A stretch of 19,725 bases of DNA from the NCBI GenBank assembly GCA_041658405.1, contig JBBAAG010000061.1, forward strand, positions 1 to 19,725. Reading direction: 5' to 3'. The notes beneath the pieces were generated by a model. The model saw only the letters and a program-made list of their open reading frames with translations, did no database searches and was not told the DNA's origin. The DNA is from Elusimicrobiota bacterium (lineage in GTDB: Bacteria > Elusimicrobiota > UBA5214 > JBBAAG01). Both the position numbers and the translations under genes were made by a program. Positions within the stretch are counted from its first letter, which is position 1. The number at the start of each line of letters is the position of its first letter. Below are positions 8,381 to 13,746 of the stretch, one piece after another.

Positions 8381-9063
8381 TGTTGCGATTTCCACTTTAC
8401 AACAAGGTCTTGTTCAGGAACAAAGTTTTCACGGATTACATAATAATTTGTTCTATCACAATCTTTCTCGATTTTATTAGGAGCATAGGACAAATTAACA
8501 TCTTGAGTTTTACTTGGTAGATTTACAATAAACTCAGCATATTCAATATTTTTGAACCATACTCTTGCAGTTGTTAGTATCAAAACAGCTTCTTTTCCTA
8601 TTATTTTTTGTTTATAACAAAACCTTAAATATTTTACAGTATTTGAAGAGATATTAACATCACATATAATTCCAGGATATCTTTTTATATATTGAACATC
8701 TTTTTCTTTCTCAAGTTCCTCTGATTCGTAAACTGAAATTGAATGTGGATATTCATATTTGCCATTTTCTATTGGGAAAGGATAGTACAACATAGTTTTT
8801 TCTGTAATCAAACTATTGCTACGAATAAAATACTTGCCATCTACAGTAACTTCGTCATTATTGATAGTTATATTCACGATTTCTTTAAAAAAATCAATTG
8901 GATGATTTACTAAATAGTTATTGGATTCAAGATATTTTAAATATCCTGGCAAGTCTTTGTCTGGAAGGAAGTTTGCTATGTTATTTGGCTTTTCTGCGGC
9001 ATATGAGAATGATAATGCAACTTGTAATACAAAGACAACAATATACTTTATTTTTTTCGCCAT
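8377..9063 (-). CDS. Exported protein of unknown function, coupled to the downstream surface protein
   Basis: This 228-aa protein has a clear signal peptide (MAKKIKYIVVFVLQVALSFSYA, cleavage near residue 22). The mature part is charged and beta-rich, with no transmembrane segment after the signal and no catalytic motif I recognise. Features include KTMLYYPFP, a paired set of strands around KYLRFCYKQ, and a C-terminal tail ending VVKWKSQQ. An AGGT motif precedes the ATG. Its stop overlaps the start of the next gene by 4 bases (ATGA), so the two products are made together and may form a periplasmic or surface pair. A candidate promoter upstream (TTGCTA, 17 bp, GTATAG) is weak. The sequence is more AT-rich than the phosphatase genes. 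Confidence 0.75.
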   Translation of the reverse strand: MAKKIKYIVVFVLQVALSFSYAAEKPNNIANFLPDKDLPGYLKYLESNNYLVNHPIDFFKEIVNITINNDEVTVDGKYFIRSNSLITEKTMLYYPFPIENGKYEYPHSISVYESEELEKEKDVQYIKRYPGIICDVNISSNTVKYLRFCYKQKIIGKEAVLILTTARVWFKNIEYAEFIVNLPSKTQDVNLSYAPNKIEKDCDRTNYYVIRENFVPEQDLVVKWKSQQ

Positions 9064-9228
9064 ACTATTAACCTATCTCAATTCAGCATACCAAGAGTAC
9101 GTTTTGGTGTCTATGTGTTACTGGCCTATACTGTTTCTGTAAATATAATAGCAAAAAGTCGTTATAATTTATTGATTAAAAATACATATTCAACTAATTA
9201 GATTGTTTTTCTATAAACAACCTCAAGT

Positions 9229-9253
9229 TGTCACAGTAAAATGTCACAGTAAA
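9229..9253 (+). repeat. 13-bp direct tandem repeat
   Basis: TGTCACAGTAAA occurs at 9229-9240 and again at 9242-9253, a 13-base period. It lies in the AT-rich spacer (9064-9279) upstream of the minus-strand gene at 9063 and just before the Fic remnant. The rest of this spacer shows nothing else recognised. Confidence 0.55.
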
Positions 9254-9279
9254 CCATAGTGTTTGACCGGCGAGGATCA

Positions 9280-9462
9280 CCAGTTGATTTTATCCCAAGT
9301 ACATGTCATACTGTAGTTGACATAAGGTTGACATATAGTTTACATTAGGAGCTGTACCGCCGCGGATTTGATACTCTGCACATATTTACACTTGACGATA
9401 TATTGTTGGAAAACAGGAAGTTTTATTATTCACAGTTAAGCAACGCGCGAAAACCCGGAGGT
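9280..9462 (+). pseudogene. Remnant of a Fic gene: promoter and iterons fused to an internal coding fragment
   Basis: Bases 9280-9350 copy the upstream region of the intact Fic gene (12155-12226): a -35 TTGATT at 9284, 17 bp, a -10-like CATACT at 9307, and three 11-bp iterons at 9317-9349. Directly after GGAG, the sequence jumps to a match of Fic coding bases 12821-12931 (CTGTACCGCCGCGGATT ... AACCCGGAGG). About 590 bp between these two parts are missing, including the start codon and the Fic catalytic motif. The match ends at about 9462, a few bases before the end of the convergent ATPase gene. No sensible reading frame remains. This is a deletion derivative of a second Fic copy, diverged by scattered substitutions. 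Confidence 0.88.
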
Positions 9463-9469
9463 AAGTATG

Positions 9470-10726
9470 TTAATTTGTTCCCTGATTTAACAACCAACTC
9501 CAAACCGGAACATATTTTATCTTACAATTCTTGCCATACCATTTAAACTCTTCTTCCGCGGTATAATTATCTGTAAGAATCAACAAATCTGTACATCTAA
9601 GTTCTTTACTCGCTTTTAGTAACGCGCGTTTTTCGCGATCTTTAGTCTCCCGTGCCGTTGTATCGTAACACACCTGTATCAACTGCACAGCTTTAGTCCC
9701 TTGTTTCACAACAAAATCAACTTCTTCCTGCTGCGCATTTTTCCAGTAAAACACTTGTGATTTACCTTCCAACTCACGGCGTTTAAGTTCTATAGCAACG
9801 ACATTCTCATAAAGTTTCCCATAGTCCGGGCTTAACTTAAACGCTTTGGCATGGATATATCCATTGTCAATACAATATATTTTCTTATTCGCACTAAGCT
9901 GTTCTTTAAGTTTATAGGAAAACATGTTTATCCTGAAAAACAGAAAACTTTCTTCTAAATACCCCAGGTATTTTTCTATTGTATGCACGCTTTTACATGA
10001 GGTAACTTTAGCAAGTGTATTATATGAAAACTCGCGGGCAACATTGGATATCAGATATACTGCCAGGTTTTCCAGCGCTTCAACCCGCCGGATGTTAAAC
10101 CGTTTGACAATATCTTTGTATATGATTGAATTAAACAGAGTAGATAAATACTCTTTGAAATCAACGTTTTTTATCCACGGTTCGGGGTAACCGCCGTATA
10201 TTATGTACTTATCGCACATACTTTTTAGTTCGGTAGTGGTAAGTTCTTTCCCTTGTATTTTTAGAAATTCCGTGAACGAAAACGGTAGGATGCTTATAGG
10301 TATATGCCGTCCAGTTAGATGTGTAGCCAATTCTTTGCTTAATAGTTTTGAGTTGCTGCCGGTGATTATCAAGTTATATCCCTGGCGTTGTAAGCGGTTC
10401 ACAAATAATTCCCATTTATCAAGGTTTTGTATTTCGTCAAGCAGCAAATTTGACGGATTGTCATAAACTGTATTTATGGCGTCTACTATCAAATTGTAGT
10501 CTTTTACTCCCAGAAGTTGTTCATCATCAAAGTTTACGTAACCATATTTACTTGTTTTATTCAGTATGTGAAACCCGAGGAACGATTTCCCCGCCCGCCT
10601 TGGACCGAGAATAACTTTGATAAGGCCATTATTCGTTTTATTATGACCTATTCTACGCTGGATATAGGGTTCCGATATCCGTTTTTCTAATTCCCGTTTT
10701 TGCAGCAACAAAACATCATTGAGCAT
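9470..10726 (-). CDS. AAA-family ATPase with C-terminal DUF4143 domain
   Basis: This 418-aa cytoplasmic protein belongs to the common AAA_14/DUF4143 family. Walker A is GPRRAGKS (41-48), Walker B is LLLDEIQ (94-100), and a sensor-like ITGSNS lies at 121-126. Residues about 190-370 form the DUF4143 region, including the EVDFVV...QLIQVCYD segment typical of its PD-(D/E)XK-like fold; the usual catalytic Lys is replaced in the QVCY motif. Members are frequent, often multicopy, accessory ATPases whose function is poorly known; some are suspected of roles in mobile-element or defence biology. AAAGAGGT precedes ATG 10726. The length is normal for the family and the reading frame is intact. It stands alone in its transcription unit, with a good promoter and repeat-rich flanks. 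Confidence 0.9.
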   Translation of the reverse strand: MLNDVLLLQKRELEKRISEPYIQRRIGHNKTNNGLIKVILGPRRAGKSFLGFHILNKTSKYGYVNFDDEQLLGVKDYNLIVDAINTVYDNPSNLLLDEIQNLDKWELFVNRLQRQGYNLIITGSNSKLLSKELATHLTGRHIPISILPFSFTEFLKIQGKELTTTELKSMCDKYIIYGGYPEPWIKNVDFKEYLSTLFNSIIYKDIVKRFNIRRVEALENLAVYLISNVAREFSYNTLAKVTSCKSVHTIEKYLGYLEESFLFFRINMFSYKLKEQLSANKKIYCIDNGYIHAKAFKLSPDYGKLYENVVAIELKRRELEGKSQVFYWKNAQQEEVDFVVKQGTKAVQLIQVCYDTTARETKDREKRALLKASKELRCTDLLILTDNYTAEEEFKWYGKNCKIKYVPVWSWLLNQGTN

Positions 10727-10802
10727 TTTAATACCTCTTTATTATGTTATTTATTAGAAATACTTGCTATTTCATAATGCTTAATACTATATACTATTGT
10801 GC

Positions 10803-10832
10803 ATTATATAATTATTACCGTATTTGTGTCAA
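10803..10832 (-). promoter_or_regulatory. Sigma70-type promoter for the AAA/DUF4143 ATPase
   Basis: On the minus strand TTGACA (10832-10827) and TATAAT (10808-10803) are separated by 18 bp. The start site would be near 10796, giving a leader of about 70 AT-rich bases that ends in the ribosome-binding site AAAGAGGT before ATG 10726. Confidence 0.68.
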
Positions 10833-10907
10833 ACCAATTTTCCTTGTTACTACTTTAGGTAGCTCACTTTCTATACGAACGGTATCCTAAACTCAGGGTT
10901 TGTTATA

Positions 10908-10945
10908 TGCATATTCATGAAATAGGTTCTAATAAGCCCCAGTTG
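10908..10945 (+). repeat. Dispersed repeat R1, copy A
   Basis: The pattern TGCAT ... ATTCATGAAATAGGTTC ... ATAAGC ... CCAGTTG is shared with 13250-13292. The 14-base block GAAATAGGTTCTAA (10919-10932) is also identical to the end of the small helical gene (13732-13745), so R1 may be an eroded gene 3' end. It lies in the 323-bp gene-free stretch 10727-11049, which otherwise holds the ATPase promoter and R2 copy 2. Bases 10857-10907 and 11006-11049 show nothing I can name. Confidence 0.6.
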
Positions 10946-10947
10946 GT

Positions 10948-11005
10948 GACCCATTTTGTTTCTCCGACGAATAATAATTTACCCCTGCGGGGAAGTCAGA
11001 ACCTG
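10948..11005 (+). repeat. Dispersed repeat R2, copy 2
   Basis: This is the second copy of the repeat found at the tRNA-His 3' end, about 84% identical over 50 bases (10956-11005). It directly follows R1 copy A. It contains the hairpin CCCC-TGC-GGGG. Neither strand has a long T-run next to the hairpin, so it is not a convincing terminator. Confidence 0.7.
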
Positions 11006-11049
11006 TGTTTAGTGATAATTGTGCGAGGATTTACGGGTAGTCATAAATG

Positions 11050-12078
11050 CTATTCCAACTTTAATTTGTGCTTCGTAAATGTGCTCTTATCTATGACTTC
11101 ATTTCCTTCAAGAGAAGAATCGTGATGGTATATTTTGTAATTAATATGACCCTCTTTAATATCAAATTCAGAACAAACTTCTTCTGGGGTATTTTCGTAA
11201 TCAACAATAACCAAATCTTTGCGATTACCTTCTAAATCAACAGAATATAAATTGCCACCCACGGTTCGTGTCCCAAAAGCAGGACCTTCTACAAAAATTA
11301 TTATATTTTTGTTTGGATGCCATATAAAAGATTTCACGCCAGTATCACGCTGTTCTTTATTATCTACTAAACACTTCTTTTTTGTCCCATCGGATTTCAT
11401 CACCCAAAGACAGGTTCTGACTTCCCATTCTAATTCATCAGCATATGCTATGTATTCCCCTGTATATGACCACTTTGGATATGAATACCCCGCATCTTCA
11501 AGTAGTGTAGATGTAGTATGTTTGATGAGATCTACTTTAATGATAGACTCACACTCAAAAATCATTTCTTGACCCGAAGGAGACACTACATATCTGCGAA
11601 AAGGCCTAGGATTAATTAAATCTCTAGGAGTATCTCTAAGAGTATAAATATATTCAAGAATTGCCTTGTTAATTGTTCCAGAGGAAAACCAAAGCGTGCT
11701 AGGAGTACAGATAAGATGATATTTTTCCAAATATTTGTTTGTATAAACGTTTGCTGTTTCGACATAACAATCAAACCCTTCCTGTTGTTTGATTGTTTCG
11801 CAGTATTTTATTGTTTCTTCCTTGTTTTTAGAACAGCCGATATACAATCTTAACTCTTCATTTTGATAACCTGTTAAATCATTATGATAATAGTATGTCA
11901 TGTAACCTTTTTGTTTAAGTTTCTCGTATAGAGTTGTTCCTTCTTCACTAATATCTTTACTAAAAGTTTTTACATGAACGCTGTAATATTGTGGTTTTAA
12001 CTCAGCAGTAAAAGACATCTCTGCAAAGATAGTCATAACAACCGTAAATGCTGTTATAGTATTTATGATAGTCCTCAT
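11050..12078 (-). CDS. Exported protein with SPOR-like domain and TolB-like beta-propeller repeats
   Basis: This 342-aa protein has a signal peptide (about residues 1-24). Residues about 29-108 (YYSVHVKTFSKD, LKQKGYMTYYY, ELRLYIGCSKNKEETIKYCETI, GFDCYV) follow the SPOR pattern, a fold known to bind peptidoglycan with denuded glycan strands. Residues about 165-320 contain WD40/PD40-like blades (VVSPSGQEMIFECE, PKWSYTGEYIAYADE, LWVMKSDGTKKK, FIWHPNKNIIIFVEG, LYSVDLEGNRK) as in TolB-like propellers. The combination suggests a periplasmic protein tied to the cell wall that presents a propeller for protein contacts, but the partner is unknown. Only a few propeller blades are visible, fewer than a full six- or seven-bladed ring. 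It is divergent from the Fic gene across a 157-bp spacer. The SPOR assignment is by pattern and moderately sure. Confidence 0.72.
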   Translation of the reverse strand: MRTIINTITAFTVVMTIFAEMSFTAELKPQYYSVHVKTFSKDISEEGTTLYEKLKQKGYMTYYYHNDLTGYQNEELRLYIGCSKNKEETIKYCETIKQQEGFDCYVETANVYTNKYLEKYHLICTPSTLWFSSGTINKAILEYIYTLRDTPRDLINPRPFRRYVVSPSGQEMIFECESIIKVDLIKHTTSTLLEDAGYSYPKWSYTGEYIAYADELEWEVRTCLWVMKSDGTKKKCLVDNKEQRDTGVKSFIWHPNKNIIIFVEGPAFGTRTVGGNLYSVDLEGNRKDLVIVDYENTPEEVCSEFDIKEGHINYKIYHHDSSLEGNEVIDKSTFTKHKLKLE

Positions 12079-12089
12079 ATGTTATTTAC

Positions 12090-12095
12090 ATTATA
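12090..12095 (-). promoter_or_regulatory. Possible -10 element of the SPOR/propeller gene
   Basis: On the minus strand a perfect TATAAT (12095-12090) lies only 11 bases before ATG 12078. If it is used, transcription would start about 5-6 bases before the ATG, leaving essentially no leader. No good -35 element and no Shine-Dalgarno sequence is visible. Confidence 0.3.
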
Positions 12096-12158
12096 TCATA
12101 AGTCTAGATTGAAACGTTATCCTGGTAAAGTTTTCTAATATAACAGTCCAGTTGCCAG

Positions 12159-12187
12159 TTGATTTTATCCCAATCCTATGTTATACT
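12159..12187 (+). promoter_or_regulatory. Sigma70-type promoter of the Fic gene
   Basis: TTGATT (12159-12164) and TATACT (12182-12187) have a 17-bp spacer. The same arrangement is kept in the remnant at 9284-9312, with CATACT as the -10. The predicted start near 12194 falls inside the first 11-bp iteron, so a protein bound to the iterons would block initiation. Confidence 0.7.
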
Positions 12188-12191
12188 GTAG

Positions 12192-12224
12192 TTGACATAA
12201 GGTTGACATATAGTTTACATAAGG
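12192..12224 (+). promoter_or_regulatory. Three tandem 11-bp iterons (putative operator) before the Fic start
   Basis: Three head-to-tail units are TTGACATAAGG (12192-12202), TTGACATATAG (12203-12213) and TTTACATAAGG (12214-12224). They begin 4 bases after the -10 and run into the Shine-Dalgarno AAGGAG (12221-12226). The 11-base period is close to one DNA helical turn, so all units face the same side. The array is conserved in the broken copy at 9317-9349. It could control both transcription and ribosome access. The C-terminal winged helix of the Fic protein is a natural candidate ligand; that is inference. Confidence 0.65.
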
Positions 12225-12235
12225 AGAATATCAGT

Positions 12236-13225
12236 ATGCCGGTGATAGAGTTAAGGCCGAGAATAACAAAAACATTATCCGAGATTGACTATTTACGCGG
12301 ACGAATCGCTGAAACCCAGGCGAAAGCCGTGTTTGTCCCTGCGATACAAAAAGAGTCTGCTGTGATAATGGCATACGCTTCAACCACTATTGAAGGAAGT
12401 ACGCTTACATTACAGGAAGTCCGGCAAGTCTTTGACGGTGAACGCCCCCGCAAACCTGAGTTCCACATACAGATGGTACAAAATTACCTGGCAGCTATCC
12501 GGTGGATCCGCGAGAACAAACGAATAATACCGTACAGGGAAAAAGATGTTTTTAATTTACACAAAATTATCGGAAACAAAGCTGTAGATGACGGCCCGGT
12601 GGGGCAATACAGGAAAGTACAGGTATACGTTGGGGATCACGTCCCGCCTGCACACGAGAAAGTCCCTGGGTTGGTAAACAAATTCCTGTTCTGGCTCAAC
12701 GGACAGGGACAAGAGTACCACCCGGTCATAAGTTCCGCAGTTGCCCATTTGGAAATCGCTACTATCCACCCATTTCGTGACGGTAACGGCCGGGTCGCCC
12801 GCGCGTTTGCATCCTGGGAACTGTACCGCCGCGGATTCGATACTCTGCATATATTCACGCTTGACGATATTTTGTTGGAAAACAGGAAGTTGTATTATTC
12901 ACAGTTAAGCAACGCGCGAAAACCCGGAGGTGTAACTGACTGGTGTGAATACCTTTCTGACATTACAGCAGAAGGGTTGCAAAGAGCGTATACCCGGTTA
13001 AAAACAATGATCTCCGCAGCGCCAGCTGACGAACCGTTATCGGATACCCAGAAAAAAATGCTTACTATCCTATCTTCTGAAGGGCCAAAAACTGTCCCTC
13101 AGCTCGAAACCATATTCAAGATTACCCGGCAAGGGGTGTACAAAGCGTTAACACCGTTGGTGAAAACAAAAAGGGTGGTGCCGGTAGGCACACGGCGCAA
13201 CCGGCGGTATTCAGTTACGGTTTAA
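12236..13225 (+). CDS. Class II Fic family protein (AMPylase-type) with C-terminal winged helix
   Basis: This 329-aa protein has the full Fic motif HPFRDGNGRVAR (178-189), with catalytic H178, D182, N184 and R186. Fic proteins usually transfer AMP from ATP to hydroxyls of target proteins. The N-terminal helix carries the inhibitory motif S-T-T-I-E-G (49-54; S/T-x3-E-G), so E53 would clash with ATP gamma-phosphate: a class II, self-inhibited enzyme. Residues about 268-329 form a winged helix-turn-helix (TVPQLETIFKITRQGVYKAL ... RRYSV). No signal peptide is present, so it is cytoplasmic. ATG 12236 follows AAGGAG by 9 bases; an earlier in-frame TTG at 12152 lies upstream of the promoter and is excluded. 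Targets are unknown. Two broken paralogues occur in the window. Confidence 0.93.
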   Translation: MPVIELRPRITKTLSEIDYLRGRIAETQAKAVFVPAIQKESAVIMAYASTTIEGSTLTLQEVRQVFDGERPRKPEFHIQMVQNYLAAIRWIRENKRIIPYREKDVFNLHKIIGNKAVDDGPVGQYRKVQVYVGDHVPPAHEKVPGLVNKFLFWLNGQGQEYHPVISSAVAHLEIATIHPFRDGNGRVARAFASWELYRRGFDTLHIFTLDDILLENRKLYYSQLSNARKPGGVTDWCEYLSDITAEGLQRAYTRLKTMISAAPADEPLSDTQKKMLTILSSEGPKTVPQLETIFKITRQGVYKALTPLVKTKRVVPVGTRRNRRYSVTV

Positions 13226-13249
13226 TATCCTACAACCTTAGGGCTATTG

Positions 13250-13292
13250 TGCATGTATTCATGAAATAGGTTCGGATAAGCTCGTCCAGTTG
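13250..13292 (+). repeat. Dispersed repeat R1, copy B
   Basis: This copy shares TGCAT, ATTCATGAAATAGGTTC, ATAAGC and CCAGTTG with copy A at 10908-10945. It lies between the Fic stop and the small helical gene. GTCCAGTTGC (13284-13293) also occurs upstream of the Fic promoter at 12146-12155, so the Fic gene is bracketed by a 10-base direct repeat. Confidence 0.6.
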
Positions 13293-13319
13293 CTATTACT
13301 ACTCAACTATTGATATAAT
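13290..13319 (+). promoter_or_regulatory. Candidate promoter of the small helical protein gene
   Basis: TTGCTA (13290-13295) and TATAAT (13314-13319) are separated by 18 bp, placing a start near 13326 and a leader of about 40 bases before ATG 13368. The -35 overlaps the end of repeat R1 copy B. Confidence 0.5.
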
Positions 13320-13367
13320 AATAAAGATAAATGAACAACACATTGTGGATTGGACTGTTTTTATACT

Positions 13368-13745
13368 ATGCAGATATTAAAAGACAAAATAACTATTACC
13401 GAACTTAAACAGATGAATATCCAACACCGTACACTTGCTGCAGGACGGTGGAACCAACTGTCTTTTATTGAACAAATGGCAAATATTGGCAGTGAAACCA
13501 ACCGCGCGTTAAACTGGCAAACAAAACAAAATGCATCTTATTCGCAGCAAGCATTTATCCGCGCGCTTGAACTACTGGACCTCACGCTAGGCGATAAGAA
13601 AAATGTTAAACGTTTAAAAGAAATCGCGCGGTTACGTGAAACTCTTGTTGACTACTTCTTGGGTAGTAACGAATACAACTCCTCGTCCTATAGTATGAAA
13701 AAATACTTTGATCATTTTGCATTTGCCGCACGAAATAGGTTCTAA
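13368..13745 (+). CDS. Small all-helical protein of unknown function
   Basis: This 125-aa protein has no signal peptide and is predicted by eye to be nearly all helical. Its core reads GRWNQLSFIEQMANIGSE, NRALNW, YSQQAFIRALELLDLTL and RLKEIARLRETLVDYF, ending YFDHFAFAARNRF. I recognise the pattern as a recurrent small family in uncultivated-bacterium genomes but know no function for it. ATG 13368 has no good Shine-Dalgarno; an in-frame TTG at 13350 is no better. The last codons coincide with the 14-base block shared with repeat R1. The glycosidase gene begins one base after its stop, so the two are probably translationally coupled although they look functionally unrelated. Confidence 0.7.
   Translation: MQILKDKITITELKQMNIQHRTLAAGRWNQLSFIEQMANIGSETNRALNWQTKQNASYSQQAFIRALELLDLTLGDKKNVKRLKEIARLRETLVDYFLGSNEYNSSSYSMKKYFDHFAFAARNRF
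13732..13745 (+). repeat. R1-core block at the end of the small helical gene
   Basis: GAAATAGGTTCTAA here is identical to 10919-10932, and its first 11 bases are identical to 13263-13273. TGCAT lies 10-14 bases upstream in all three places. The block encodes the last residues and stop of the small helical protein and supplies the AGG before the next gene's ATG. Confidence 0.5.
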
Positions 13746-13746
13746 A

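Noticed and set aside
10915..10953. Degraded tRNA gene between R1 and R2 (GGTTC ... ACCCA resemblance to a T arm and 3' end)
   Set aside because: The presumed T stem does not pair, and only about 9 of 16 bases match the tRNA-His end outside ACCCA.
10975..10996. Intrinsic terminator from the CCCC-TGC-GGGG hairpin of R2
   Set aside because: The stem is only four base pairs and there is no T-run on either side in the right place; copy 1 does not keep the stem well.
7241..11005. Integrated phage or integrative element at tRNA-His
   Set aside because: No integrase, recombinase or phage gene is present in the interval; kept only as a hypothesis under the R2 finding.
12192..12224. Three short tandem repeats considered as a CRISPR fragment
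   Set aside because: The units are 11 bases with no spacers and lie exactly between promoter and start codon; this is an operator-like array.
12152..12235. N-terminal extension of the Fic protein from an in-frame TTG
   Set aside because: The extension covers the promoter and iterons, and ATG 12236 has a proper Shine-Dalgarno at 12221-12226.
9470..13745. A complete anti-phage defence island built from the ATPase, Fic and small helical gene
   Set aside because: The genes have separate promoters and mixed orientation, and there is no nuclease, sensor or known defence partner. The dispersed remnants support mobility but not a defined defence system.
12236..13745. Classic two-gene toxin-antitoxin pair (Fic with the small helical protein as antitoxin)
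   Set aside because: The inhibitory motif is already inside the Fic protein, the small gene has its own candidate promoter 65 bp away, and it is coupled to the glycosidase instead.
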